A DNA stretch of 38,485 nt. Source: Planctomycetes bacterium UBA2386 (GTDB lineage: Bacteria > Planctomycetota > UBA1135 > UBA2386). A model generated the notes under the pieces. That model did not search any database, was not told the DNA's origin, and saw only the letters and a list, made by a program, of their open reading frames with translations. The position numbers were made by a program, and so were the translations under genes. The stretch lies in the NCBI GenBank assembly GCA_002343845.1, contig DDSQ01000122.1, positions 1-38,485 of the forward strand. Reading direction: 5' to 3'. Shown piece by piece: positions 1 to 8,228 of the stretch (positions are counted from its first letter, which is position 1; each line of letters starts with the position of its first letter).

Positions 1-719
1 TCGAACTTGTGGTCGTGGCACTGCGCACAGTGGAACGTGCTGCCGAGCCACACGGTCGCCGTCGTCGACGCGCGGTCGAGCAGGCGCTCCCACCGAGCTT
101 CCTCCAGGTCGACGCCGCCCTCGTCGTTCCACATCGTGTTGCGGTGGAAGCCGGCCGCGATGCGATCCTCGTCGGTGGCGTCCGGCAGCAGGTCGCCGGC
201 GAGCTGCTGGACGGTGAAGCGGTCGAACGGCACGTCGCGGTTCAGGGCGTCGATCACGAAGTCGCGCCACTTCCACATCGTGCGCGGGCGGTCGAAGTTG
301 AAGCCGTCGGTGTCGGCGTAGCGGGCGAGATCGAGCCACGGCACCGCGAACCGTTCGCCGTAGTGCGGCGAGGCGAGCAGCCGATCGACGACGCGCTCGT
401 AGGCGCCCGGCGCGTCGTCGGCGAGGAACGCGTCGAGTTCCGCGAGCGTCGGCGGCAGCCCGGTCAGGTCGAGGGTGACGCGCCGCAACCAGGTCGCCCG
501 GTCGGCGGCCGGCGATGGTGCGAGGCCGCGTGCCTGCATCGCCGCATGCACGAACGCATCGATCGGCTGGCGCCACGCCGCGTCGGGGACGGTCGGCGGC
601 TCGGGTCGCGCGATCGGCTGGTACGACCAGTGCTGCTGCGCCAGGGCGCCGCCAGAGACGGCGAGCATGGCGAGGGCAAGGCGGGGAGCGAGGCGCATGC
701 GACGCGGTCCGGCGATCAT
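1..719 (-). CDS. DUF1549 (PSCyt2-type) secreted protein, 3' part beyond the window
   Basis: The frame stays open to base 1, so only the first 239 residues are visible. An N-terminal signal peptide (hydrophobic [15 protein letters not shown]) is followed by the DUF1549 core: [51 protein letters not shown] and [20 protein letters not shown] motif sits at the cut edge; CxxCH is the covalent heme signature, so a cytochrome-like role outside the cytoplasm is plausible. The family normally continues into a DUF1553 domain, which should lie to the left. The ATG at 717-719 is chosen; the ATG at 696-698 also leaves a signal peptide. It lies 37 bases after the prenyltransferase-fold gene and is probably co-transcribed. 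The same architecture recurs at 15489-18155. The family is widespread in Planctomycetes and its substrate is unknown. Confidence 0.88.
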   Translation of the reverse strand, partial: MIAGPRRMRLAPRLALAMLAVSGGALAQQHWSYQPIARPEPPTVPDAAWRQPIDAFVHAAMQARGLAPSPAADRATWLRRVTLDLTGLPPTLAELDAFLADDAPGAYERVVDRLLASPHYGERFAVPWLDLARYADTDGFNFDRPRTMWKWRDFVIDALNRDVPFDRFTVQQLAGDLLPDATDEDRIAAGFHRNTMWNDEGGVDLEEARWERLLDRASTTATVWLGSTFHCAQCHDHKF

Positions 720-756
720 GGCCTGCCGCGCACGCCCGACAACCCCGGGCCGGCGC

Positions 757-2103
757 CTACTTGCGCCGCTTGCCGGCCGCCTCGGCGGTCGCGAGCGAGA
801 GCGTGCACAGCGCCGTCGCGAACACGCGCCCGCCGGCCTCGTCCCAGACGCCGACGGGATCCCACGAGCCGGCGAAGTTGCCGCCGGTGCGCTGGTGATC
901 GACCAACGTGCCGAGCGCGCCGTTCCAGGTGCTCGCCCAGGGCTCGCCGAGGTTCGCCATGGCACAGGTGCCCCAGTACCAGTAGTAGGCGTCGACGTGC
1001 CCGGGCTCCCAACGCGGCGGCGCACTGGCGATCACGTGCGCCGCTGCCGCCAGGACCGGCTTGTCGACGGCTCGCTGCCCGAGCAGCAACCGTCCGGCGG
1101 CGGCGGCGGCCGTCATCGCCTCGCCGTTCGCGGGCGGGAACCGCGTCGCGTGGTCGCCCTGCAGCCGCGACGACGGCTCCCCCTGCTTGCTGTAGCCGTG
1201 ACGACCACTCGGGTCGCTGACCTGGTCGAACCACGCCGCGATCTGGGTCATCGCCTCGCGGTTGACGGTGAGGCCAAAGAACTCTGCCGACGCATACGCC
1301 GACAACGCCCACGACGTGACCGAGGTGTCGTTGTCGTTGTCGCGCGGCTGGTACCGCCACACCGAGTACGGGTTGCGATGCGACTCGAGGTAGTCGATGC
1401 CCTTCTGCGCGGACCCGCGCAGCATCTGGTAGTTCGACAGCCCGAACGCTTCGCACATCGCATACGCCGCGATCGCGTGGTCGTAGATGAAGTCGTGCGC
1501 GGCGGCCGTGCCGAACCGGCCGTTCGCATCCTGCTGGTCGCGCAGCCAGACCACGCCCCGCTTGACCACGTCGCGGTGCGGGCCGGCGCGCATCGTGTTG
1601 CCGCTGCCGAGGAAGGCCAGCAACGCCAGGCCCGTCACGCCGACGTCGTGTACCGGGCTGCCAGCACCATCACAGACTTCCCCTTCCTTGTCGTGGCGCA
1701 TGAACGCATCGCAGTCCCACTTGCCGTCCTCGTCCTGGTGCCGCGCCAACCAGGCGAGCCCGGCATCCACGGCGCGGCTGCGCGCCGATGGTTCTCGCAC
1801 CACCTCGGGGGCCGCGGTCGGCGCCCGCGCCGGCACCCGCAGTTCGGCGCGGTTCTTCGCCATCGGCCGCGACTCCTCGCCACCCGGGAAGCGGAAGGTG
1901 TGCCGCGGCGCCAACGAGTCGATGTCGAACTGCCACAGCTCGTCACCGCGCAGCACGAACAGGTAGCGCTCGGTCGCGAACAACGTCGAACCGCCTTGGC
2001 CCGGCGGAGGTGGCGGCAGCACCGACTGCGAACTCTGGGCGGGCAAGACGGCAACGACTGCGAGTGCAGCCGCGGCCACGACGGCGAGCGGGGACGTCGG
2101 CAT
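757..2103 (-). CDS. Secreted prenyltransferase/squalene-cyclase-fold protein
   Basis: 448 residues. A signal peptide ([13 protein letters not shown]) and a proline-rich stretch are followed, from about residue 105, by repeats typical of alpha/alpha-toroid proteins related to terpene cyclases and prenyltransferase beta subunits. Examples are [39 protein letters not shown] and [12 protein letters not shown], each with the LxxxQxxDGxF/W pattern. I do not see the DxDD motif of squalene-hopene cyclases or the zinc ligands of farnesyltransferases, so a binding or structural role is as likely as catalysis. Such proteins are numerous in Planctomycetes. GAGGAACCCG before the ATG is a good Shine-Dalgarno site. 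A 20-bp perfect palindrome lies 14 bases upstream. The DUF1549 gene follows directly. Confidence 0.85.
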   Translation of the reverse strand: MPTSPLAVVAAAALAVVAVLPAQSSQSVLPPPPPGQGGSTLFATERYLFVLRGDELWQFDIDSLAPRHTFRFPGGEESRPMAKNRAELRVPARAPTAAPEVVREPSARSRAVDAGLAWLARHQDEDGKWDCDAFMRHDKEGEVCDGAGSPVHDVGVTGLALLAFLGSGNTMRAGPHRDVVKRGVVWLRDQQDANGRFGTAAAHDFIYDHAIAAYAMCEAFGLSNYQMLRGSAQKGIDYLESHRNPYSVWRYQPRDNDNDTSVTSWALSAYASAEFFGLTVNREAMTQIAAWFDQVSDPSGRHGYSKQGEPSSRLQGDHATRFPPANGEAMTAAAAAGRLLLGQRAVDKPVLAAAAHVIASAPPRWEPGHVDAYYWYWGTCAMANLGEPWASTWNGALGTLVDHQRTGGNFAGSWDPVGVWDEAGGRVFATALCTLSLATAEAAGKRRK

Positions 2104-2116
2104 CGGGTTCCTCGGC

Positions 2117-2136
2117 GCCGGATGGATCCATCCGGC
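2117..2136. promoter_or_regulatory. 20-bp perfect palindrome upstream of the prenyltransferase-fold gene
   Basis: GCCGGATGGATCCATCCGGC reads the same on both strands. It lies 14 bases before the start codon at 2103 and 56 bases after the stop of the upstream membrane protein gene. It could be a dimeric repressor site, or a hairpin in the message. No T-run follows, so it is a poor intrinsic terminator. Confidence 0.5.
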
Positions 2137-2191
2137 AAGGGCCGGGCGAACGGCGCGGGACGGTCAGCGGTTCATCGCCAGCGGTCTGGCA

Positions 2192-3004
2192 TCACGCCCT
2201 GGCGATTGCGATGCCCGCCAGCAACAGGCAGCCGCCGATCCCGACCGCCGCACCGAGGCGCGGCCGACGCGCGAACAGTCGCAGCAGGGCGAGACCGAGC
2301 GCCAGCGGCACCGCCGCGACCAGCACGAACGGCCACGACGGCAGCTGGCCTTGGCCGTGCGCCGTCAGCAGCGGACCCGTGTGCAACACCGTGATCGTGA
2401 GCGCCGCCCCGGTTCCGCACTGGAACGGCCGCCGCCACGTCGTGGTCGCGACCGCCATCAGCAGCGCGATGGCGCCGACACCGGCGAGCTGCCAGTGCAG
2501 CGTGACCCCGCGTTCGCGCAGGACCCACGCGTCGGTGGCCAGCGCGATCGCGCCGACCAGCGGCACGGTGAGCCCGGGCAGGATCTTGGCGACGCGCCGC
2601 AGCACCCACCACGCGGCGGCGAGCACGAGCCACGCCGCGGCGAGCCACAGGACTTGCGTCTCGAACTTCCACGCGCCGCGACCTTCGCCGGTGACGAGCA
2701 GCGGCATCGCCACCACCAGCACGACGTCGATCGCGAGCAGCAAGGGCTTCGGCAGCAACCGCGCGTCGTAGCCGACGCCGACCACGCCGGCGGCAGCGAA
2801 CGTCCACCACAGCCACGCCAAGGCCGCACCCTGCAGCGGCAGATGCCACGGCCACGCCGGCCAACCCGCCGCGATGCCGAACGGCACGCAGACGGCGACG
2901 GCGAGCGCTGCCGCCAGCCACCGCGGACCGAGCGTGCCGACGCCGACGAGCACCGCCGTGATCGCCGGCAGCACGCCGAACACCACCCACTGCAGCAGCT
3001 CCAC
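2192..3004 (-). CDS. Polytopic membrane protein of unknown function
   Basis: 270 residues, almost entirely hydrophobic, with about eight predicted membrane segments (for example FGVLPAITAVLVGVGTL, LLLAIDVVLVVAMPLLV, VLWLAAAWLVLAAAWWVL, WPFVLVAAVPLALGLALL). I recognise no catalytic motif. The start is a GTG at 3002-3004, immediately before MELLQWVVFGV. TAGACT sits six bases upstream of it, the spacing of a -10 box for a leaderless transcript. It is divergent from the gene at 3061 across 56 bases and is followed at 88 bases by the prenyltransferase-fold gene. Function is unknown. Confidence 0.75.
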   Translation of the reverse strand: MELLQWVVFGVLPAITAVLVGVGTLGPRWLAAALAVAVCVPFGIAAGWPAWPWHLPLQGAALAWLWWTFAAAGVVGVGYDARLLPKPLLLAIDVVLVVAMPLLVTGEGRGAWKFETQVLWLAAAWLVLAAAWWVLRRVAKILPGLTVPLVGAIALATDAWVLRERGVTLHWQLAGVGAIALLMAVATTTWRRPFQCGTGAALTITVLHTGPLLTAHGQGQLPSWPFVLVAAVPLALGLALLRLFARRPRLGAAVGIGGCLLLAGIAIARA

Positions 3005-3010
3005 GCCCGC

Positions 3011-3016
3011 AGTCTA
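3011..3016 (-). promoter_or_regulatory. Putative -10 box (TAGACT) for a leaderless transcript
   Basis: On the minus strand TAGACT is followed by six bases and then the GTG start at 3004. This matches the TANNNT-N6-7-start pattern also seen before 12073, 12449 and 35189. No clear -35 box is visible. Confidence 0.4.
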
Positions 3017-3060
3017 CGTTTCGGTCCCGCGCGCTTCGACGGTACTCTTCGCCGCTCGCG

Positions 3061-3888
3061 ATGAGCCACGCGATCCTCACCACGCTGCGCCGGCAACTCG
3101 GCGAATGGGCCGCACGGCCCGCGAACCGCAAGTTCCTGCAGCAGGACCAGGAGGCGCAGTTGCGCCGCGCGATCGACGACGATCGCCGCCGGCCGCAGGT
3201 TCACGTCGCGGCGTGGATGCTCGGCACCTGGCACCTCGGCCACGGCCTGCATCGCGTGCTGGAAGGTGACGGCGAGGGCTTCGACGAGGCGCGCATCGGC
3301 CAATCCCTGCGGCGCTGCTCGCTGCTGCTGCGCGCACAGAACGTCGGCACCGGCAGGAGCACCGGCCGCAACGGCTCGCGGCTGCCGTTCTCGCGACTGC
3401 ACGGCGCGTGGACCGCGATGCTCGGGCTCGCTCTGCACGATCCGGGCGCCGACCCGCTCTACGAACTGCTGCGCGACGAGCCCGAGACGTCGTTCGGCCC
3501 GGACGAGGCGATGCCGCTGTTCGCGCACGCCCTGCTGGTGCTGCACGCCGGGCAGCGGCCGACGTTGACGCCGCGGCTCGGACCGTACCACGAGGCGCTG
3601 ATGCACTGGAACGGTGAGGGCCGCGTGTTCGCGCAACAGCTCGCGGGCCTGCTCGACCTGCACCTCGAGGGAGCGGCTTCCGCCGGCAGTCCGTTCGACG
3701 ACCCGCCGCTGCGGGTGTTCCCGGTCGAAGTGCTCGCCGTGCGCGCCGTTCGCGAGTGGCTCGGCCTGTCGATGCCGAAGGTGGAGCATGCGCTGATGTT
3801 CACCAACCTCGTCACGATGGCCCCGCGCGGCCCGTGGCCGACGCACGAGCTCGTGCAACGGCTCGAACGCGGGCTGCAGCGGCGATGA
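3061..3888 (+). CDS. Conserved hypothetical protein, first gene of a four-gene operon
   Basis: 275 residues, soluble, mainly helical, no signal peptide. Visible landmarks are an N-terminal basic helix (LRRQLGEWAARPANRKFLQQDQ), a Trp/His-rich WMLGTWHLGHGLHRVL segment at 52-67, and a C-terminal region of mixed helices. I recognise no family. Its stop overlaps the start of the WaaP-like gene (ATGA, 3885-3888), so the two are translationally coupled. With a methyltransferase and a membrane protein downstream, a role in making or modifying a cell-surface glycolipid is possible. That is context only. Confidence 0.75.
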   Translation: MSHAILTTLRRQLGEWAARPANRKFLQQDQEAQLRRAIDDDRRRPQVHVAAWMLGTWHLGHGLHRVLEGDGEGFDEARIGQSLRRCSLLLRAQNVGTGRSTGRNGSRLPFSRLHGAWTAMLGLALHDPGADPLYELLRDEPETSFGPDEAMPLFAHALLVLHAGQRPTLTPRLGPYHEALMHWNGEGRVFAQQLAGLLDLHLEGAASAGSPFDDPPLRVFPVEVLAVRAVREWLGLSMPKVEHALMFTNLVTMAPRGPWPTHELVQRLERGLQRR

Positions 3889-4658
3889 GCGGCGACGCAG
3901 CCGACCTCGAGCGCCTGGCGCGGGAACGACGGGTCGTGCTGAAGGACGAGCTGCAGGCGCGGGTCGAACGGCTCGGCGACGGCGAGCACGCCGTCGTCCG
4001 CAAGACCTACCGCAACCGCGGCGTGCGCTGGCTGCAGAGTCTGTGGCGGCAGAGCCGCGCCCACCGTGAGCACGACCGCCTCGCCGCGATCGCCGCCGCC
4101 GGCGTGCCGTGCCTGCAGCCGCTCGCCTGGTCCGAGCAGCGGCGGTTCGGCGGCGTCGCCAACTCGACGTTGGTGACGCGCTGGCTGCCGGACGCGGTGG
4201 CGCTGAAGCAGGTGCTTCGCGACCTGCGTCCGACCGCGTTCCGCGGCCGAGCCGCGCTGGCCCGCGCGATGGGCGCCTTGGTCGGCGCGATGCACCACGC
4301 AGGGTTCTTGTGGAACACCCCGATGCCGCGCAACGCACTGGTCGTCGGCGATCCGGCCGACGCCCGCCTCGTGGTCTGCGACCCGCCGAGTTGCCTCGTG
4401 CTCGGTCGCGACCTGCACGGCAGGCGCCTGGCGTGCATCGACCTGTTCCTCGGCGCGTTCTCGCCGAGCCGCCGCGCCGACTGGTCGCGCAGCGAACGGC
4501 TGCGGTGGCTGCTCGGCTACACCGCCGGCGATCGCGACGCGGCCCGGGGTCTGTGGCGCCGCCTGGTCCGCCGGCGATCGCTGCAGAATGTCCTCGAGCG
4601 CGCGCTCGCGACGGCGGCGTTCACCTATATCGTTGGCCCGCGACGAACCCGCCCGTGA
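3885..4658 (+). CDS. WaaP/Kdo-kinase-fold protein, catalytic Asp apparently lost
   Basis: 257 residues from the ATG that overlaps the previous stop. The layout follows the lipopolysaccharide core kinase (Kdo/WaaP) family: an ATP-site lysine in VVRKTYRN (K40), a glutamate in REHDRL (E62), GVPCLQPLAW (73-82), then MHHAGFLWNTPMPRN (136-150). In WaaP the segment after MHxAG is HRD, with the catalytic aspartate. Here it reads WNT. The later metal-binding Asp seems kept in VCDPPSC (D166), where WaaP has VIDLHRA. The fold assignment is good, but activity is doubtful: it may be a pseudokinase or a divergent enzyme. It overlaps the next gene by GTGA. Confidence 0.7.
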   Translation: MSGDAADLERLARERRVVLKDELQARVERLGDGEHAVVRKTYRNRGVRWLQSLWRQSRAHREHDRLAAIAAAGVPCLQPLAWSEQRRFGGVANSTLVTRWLPDAVALKQVLRDLRPTAFRGRAALARAMGALVGAMHHAGFLWNTPMPRNALVVGDPADARLVVCDPPSCLVLGRDLHGRRLACIDLFLGAFSPSRRADWSRSERLRWLLGYTAGDRDAARGLWRRLVRRRSLQNVLERALATAAFTYIVGPRRTRP

Positions 4659-5332
4659 ACGACCCCCGCCCGACGACGACCGTGCACGCCCCGATGCAGC
4701 GCAGCAAGCTGCAGAACTACAACAGCACGCGCGGAGCGGAGGCCTACAAGGCCGACTACCGCAACAAGCTGCACCGCAAGTGGTCCGACAAGCGCGAGCG
4801 CGCGCTGCTGCACCGCTACTTCGCGCGCATCGGCCGCGTCGGCACGATCCTCGACCTGCCGTGCGGCCACGGCCGCCTCAGCGACCTGCTGCGGAGCCAC
4901 TGCGATCGGCTGATCGAAGGCGACTGGTCGTTCACGATGGTGTCGTTGAACCAGAAGGACCACGGCCTCGATCGGCGCCACTACGTGCGCGCTTCGGCCC
5001 TCGAGATCCCGCTGCCGGACCGCGCGGTCGACGTCGTCGTGTCGTTCCGGCTGTCGCACCACCTCGAGACGCAGGAACTGCGCGAGCGGCACCTGCGCGA
5101 ACTGTTCCGCGTCGCCGGCAAGGCCGTGATCGTCACCTGGTTCTCGGCGACTTCGCTGAAGAACCTGCTGCGCGAGGTGCGCGTGCGCATCGCCGGCAAG
5201 AAGCCGAAGAACGTGCTGCGCAACGAGCGCGTGCGCGCGATCGCGACCGAGTGCGGGTTCCGCCAGGAACTCGGCAAGCCGCTGTTCCTGATCGGCTCGG
5301 GCCACGTGCTCGGCCTGTTCAAGCGCCAATGA
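4655..5332 (+). CDS. Class I SAM-dependent methyltransferase
   Basis: 225 residues from the GTG at 4655, which overlaps the preceding stop as GTGA; the ATG at 4694 is an alternative start. The SAM-binding motif I is ILDLPCGHGRLSDLL (about 65-79). It is followed by an acidic turn (LIEGDWS), a motif around ASALEIPLPDRAVDVVVSFRL (probable motif II/III) and RVAGKAVIVTWF (strand 5). This is the methyltransferase-11/25-like pattern. The substrate cannot be told from the sequence. The operon with a WaaP-fold protein suggests modification of a lipid or cell-surface sugar, or of a signalling lipid (inference). The stop overlaps the next start by ATGA. Confidence 0.85.
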   Translation: MNDPRPTTTVHAPMQRSKLQNYNSTRGAEAYKADYRNKLHRKWSDKRERALLHRYFARIGRVGTILDLPCGHGRLSDLLRSHCDRLIEGDWSFTMVSLNQKDHGLDRRHYVRASALEIPLPDRAVDVVVSFRLSHHLETQELRERHLRELFRVAGKAVIVTWFSATSLKNLLREVRVRIAGKKPKNVLRNERVRAIATECGFRQELGKPLFLIGSGHVLGLFKRQ

Positions 5333-5763
5333 CCACGGAACGCCCGGCACCCTCGTTCGCGCAGCAGCGGATCATCTACTTCGCGATCCTGTTCAGCGTC
5401 GTGATGTTCATCGTCGCGGTCGCCGTGCTGCAGCAGGCGAACGAAGGCAGGGGCCTGGCCGTCGAGCCGATCCCGGCGCTCGACAGTGCCTCGATCGTTC
5501 TGGGCGCGGTCCTGGCGTCGGCGGCGTTCTTCGTGCGCGGACCGCTGCGGCGCCGCGCCGAACAGGCCACGGGGCCGGCCCGGGCGCAGGCGCGCTTCTT
5601 CGCGACGCTGGTGCCGCTCGCGCTCCTCGAAGGCGGCTGCCTGCTCGGCATCGTCACCTGGATGCTGAACGGCACCATGGTGCCGAGCCTGGTCGTGGCC
5701 CTGGTGCTGCTGGCCGGAGCGATCGCGATCGTGCCCTTCTCCGATCCCGACGCCGGCAACTGA
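5329..5763 (+). CDS. Small membrane protein with four predicted helices
   Basis: 144 residues. Four hydrophobic stretches are evident: IIYFAILFSVVMFIVAVAVL, IVLGAVLASAAFFV, FFATLVPLALLEGGCLLGIV and VPSLVVALVLLAGAIAIVPF. The intervening RGPLRRRAEQ loop is basic and probably cytoplasmic. No family is recognised with certainty. It ends the four-gene operon that starts at 3061, entered by an ATGA overlap with the methyltransferase. A short inverted repeat follows the stop, between it and the convergent AlkC gene. Confidence 0.75.
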   Translation: MTTERPAPSFAQQRIIYFAILFSVVMFIVAVAVLQQANEGRGLAVEPIPALDSASIVLGAVLASAAFFVRGPLRRRAEQATGPARAQARFFATLVPLALLEGGCLLGIVTWMLNGTMVPSLVVALVLLAGAIAIVPFSDPDAGN

Positions 5764-5776
5764 TCCCTCGGTGGGC

Positions 5777-5791
5777 TCGGCGGGCCGCCGA
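5777..5791. terminator. Hairpin between convergent genes
   Basis: TCGGCG-GGC-CGCCGA forms a 6-bp stem and 3-base loop between the stops at 5763 and 5796. There is no T-run, so only bidirectional hairpin termination is suggested. Confidence 0.4.
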
Positions 5792-5795
5792 TCGG

Positions 5796-6923
5796 CTACT
5801 GCAGCACGAACGACGTGCGCGCGGCGACGCGGCCGTTGACGAGCAGTTCGACGTCGTGCTGGCCGGGGTGGTCCTTGCGGATCGTCGTCGGCCGCCACGA
5901 GTGTTCCTTCTGCAGCATGCGCCGTTCCCCGGCCGCGAGGTCGACCGTCCAGCCCTTCCAGACCTTGCGCGAGCTGCGCCCGGTCGGCCGCAGGTGGTGC
6001 ACCGCGTAGTCGATCGCGAGCCGCTGCGACCCGCGGGACGTCGATCGCAGCTCGACGACGACCGTCATGGATCGCCCACGACGGACGACCGCCGGTTCGA
6101 CGCGCATGGCGGCGGTGCCGCGCAGAGCGCCAGCGACGCCCCACGCCGCGAGCACGCGGCGGTGGCCCTGCTTCACCAACGTTCGGCTCGCGTGCTTCAG
6201 CAGCGCCACCCGTTCGGCGGGCGCGTCGGGCAAGTGCCGTTCGAGCCAGTCCGCAACCACGTCGGGATGGTCCTTGGCGATGTCGTTGAGGTGGTTGGCG
6301 ACGCTGCGCCGGACGTACTCGCTCGGATCATCCTGCAAGGCCACGAGCAGCGGCAGCGTCGGCGTGGGGTCGGCAACGAACCTCTGCAGCCGGATCCCCC
6401 ATGGCAGGCGCGGCCGCGTGCCCTCGCTTACGAGGCGACGCACGTGCGCGCTCGGATCGCGCAGCCAGCCGCGCAGCGTGCGTAGCGTCAGCGCCTCGTG
6501 GGCGACCAGGAACGGCCGCACCGCGTACTCCGCCGTGGAGCGCTGCGTCAGCTCGCGCAGAGCCATGAGCGCGCGCTCGGGGTGATCGAGGCCACGCTGC
6601 GCGACGAACTCCGTCATCGGCCAGACGATCCACCCCGCGAGGCCATCGGCGCCCGGCACGAGTTTGCCGAGGTCCGTGTCATCGCGCGGCGGCGCCAACG
6701 AGCGCACGAGCACGGCGGCGGCCGCCGCGAAGTCCGTCGGCAGCGTCGCCGCGAACGCGGCGGCGACCTGCAGCACGCGCGCCTTCAGCTCGAGTTCGTC
6801 GAGGCCGCGCGTCGCCAACCGCACGAACGCCGCGGCCGGGAAGTCCGCCTGCACGCGCTGCAGGTGTCGGGCCGCGGTGCGCAGCAGCGGCGCCGAGATC
6901 AGGTTCTTGAACGGCTCGCCCAT
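5796..6923 (-). CDS. AlkC-type DNA alkylation-repair glycosylase
   Basis: 375 residues. The first about 270 residues are helical HEAT-like repeats of the AlkC/AlkD superfamily. Two family signatures are clear: TQRSTAEYAVRPFL (127-139) and SEYVRRSVANHLNDIAKDHP (201-220). Residues from about 274 (RVEPAVVRRGRSMTVVVEL to ARTSFVLQ) are beta-rich and fit the C-terminal immunoglobulin-like domain known in AlkC. These enzymes excise N3-alkylated bases such as 3-methyladenine without flipping the base out. The start is the ATG at 6921-6923. The gene is divergent from the MFS exporter at 7005 and convergent with the operon ending at 5763. It is monocistronic. Confidence 0.88.
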   Translation of the reverse strand: MGEPFKNLISAPLLRTAARHLQRVQADFPAAAFVRLATRGLDELELKARVLQVAAAFAATLPTDFAAAAAVLVRSLAPPRDDTDLGKLVPGADGLAGWIVWPMTEFVAQRGLDHPERALMALRELTQRSTAEYAVRPFLVAHEALTLRTLRGWLRDPSAHVRRLVSEGTRPRLPWGIRLQRFVADPTPTLPLLVALQDDPSEYVRRSVANHLNDIAKDHPDVVADWLERHLPDAPAERVALLKHASRTLVKQGHRRVLAAWGVAGALRGTAAMRVEPAVVRRGRSMTVVVELRSTSRGSQRLAIDYAVHHLRPTGRSSRKVWKGWTVDLAAGERRMLQKEHSWRPTTIRKDHPGQHDVELLVNGRVAARTSFVLQ

Positions 6924-7004
6924 CGCCGGCGCATCATGCAAGGCCGTGCAGTTGTCGCGCCACGATGTGGACGCGCGATCCTCCGCGCTCCACGATCCGG
7001 CCGC

Positions 7005-8228
7005 GTGACCGCCCGCCCCGCAGCGCTGCGTTTCGTCTTCTTCGTGGTGCTGATCGATCTGCTCGGCATCGGCTTGCTGATCCCGGTCGGGCCTCGACTC
7101 GTGACGGAGCTGACCGGCGGCGACGAGAGCAACGCCGCGCCGATGGTCGGCTGGCTCGGTGCCGTCTACTCGGCGATGGTGTTCCTGTGCGCCCCGCTGC
7201 TCGGCGCCTGGTCCGACCGCTTCGGCCGGCGTCCGGTGCTGCTGCTGTCGATGCTCGGCACGGGCCTCGACTACTTCGCGATGGCGCTGGCGCCGTCGAT
7301 CACGTGGCTGTTCGTCACGCGCATCGTCAACGGCCTCACCGGCGCGAGCGTCACCACGGCGGCCGCCTACATCGCGGACGTCACGCCGCCCGAGAAGCGG
7401 GCCGCCGGCTACGGCGTGTTCGGCGCAGCGGCGAGTCTCGGCTTCGTGCTCGGTCCGCTGCTCGGCGGCTACCTCGGCCAGATCGACGTCCGCCTGCCGT
7501 TCTGGATCGCCGGCGGACTGGCGCTGCTGAACGCGCTCTACGGCGCCTTCGTCATGCCGGAGTCGCTGCCGCTGGAGCGTCGCACCAAGCGCGCAGTCGG
7601 CAGCCCGTTCGCAGCGCTCGCCATCCTCCGCCAACAGACGGTGGTGCGGCGCCTCGCGCTCACGCTGCTCTTCGCCAACATGGCGCAGTTCATGCTGCAC
7701 TCGACCTGGGTGCTCTACACCGGGCATCGCTACGGCTGGGACAGCGCCGCGGTCGGGTGGTCGATGTTCGCGGTCGGCGTCAGCGGGGCCCTGGTCCAGG
7801 GCGGACTCGCGCGAACCCTCGTGCCGCGCCTCGGCGAACGCCGCGCCCTGTTCGCCGGACTGTCGCTCGCGATCGTCGCCTACTGCGGCTACGGCAGCGC
7901 GCCGGTCGGCTGGATGATCTACGTCGCGATCGCGATCGCGGCGCTCGGCGGCATCACGATGCCGGCGTGCCAGTCGATGATCACGAAGAGCGTGCGCCCG
8001 GACCAACAGGGTCTCGTGCAAGGCGCGCTCACGAGTGTGCAGAGCCTGGCGACGATCGCCGGATATCCGCTCGGCGCCTACGTCTTCCGCGCATCGATCC
8101 AGACCACCGACACTTCGCTTCCGCCCGGCACCGTCTACTACGTCAGTGCCGCCCTGTGCACGATCGGGCTGCTGCTGGCGACGCGGAACCTGCGCGCATC
8201 GATTCCCGAACCCGAGTCCCGACCATGA
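7005..8228 (+). CDS. MFS transporter, TetA-like drug:proton antiporter family
   Basis: 407 residues with 12 membrane segments. The start is GTG at 7005, giving MTARPAALRFVFFVVLIDLLGIG. The MFS motif A is GAWSDRFGRRPVLLLS between helices 2 and 3, and the antiporter motif C is present as GAAASLGFVLGPLLGG in helix 5. IDLLGIGLLIPVGP in helix 1 is typical of the tetracycline-resistance-like DHA1 group. Substrate is unknown; export of a drug-like or endogenous compound is expected. The stop overlaps the start of the secreted protein at 8225 (ATGA). Confidence 0.92.
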   Translation: MTARPAALRFVFFVVLIDLLGIGLLIPVGPRLVTELTGGDESNAAPMVGWLGAVYSAMVFLCAPLLGAWSDRFGRRPVLLLSMLGTGLDYFAMALAPSITWLFVTRIVNGLTGASVTTAAAYIADVTPPEKRAAGYGVFGAAASLGFVLGPLLGGYLGQIDVRLPFWIAGGLALLNALYGAFVMPESLPLERRTKRAVGSPFAALAILRQQTVVRRLALTLLFANMAQFMLHSTWVLYTGHRYGWDSAAVGWSMFAVGVSGALVQGGLARTLVPRLGERRALFAGLSLAIVAYCGYGSAPVGWMIYVAIAIAALGGITMPACQSMITKSVRPDQQGLVQGALTSVQSLATIAGYPLGAYVFRASIQTTDTSLPPGTVYYVSAALCTIGLLLATRNLRASIPEPESRP

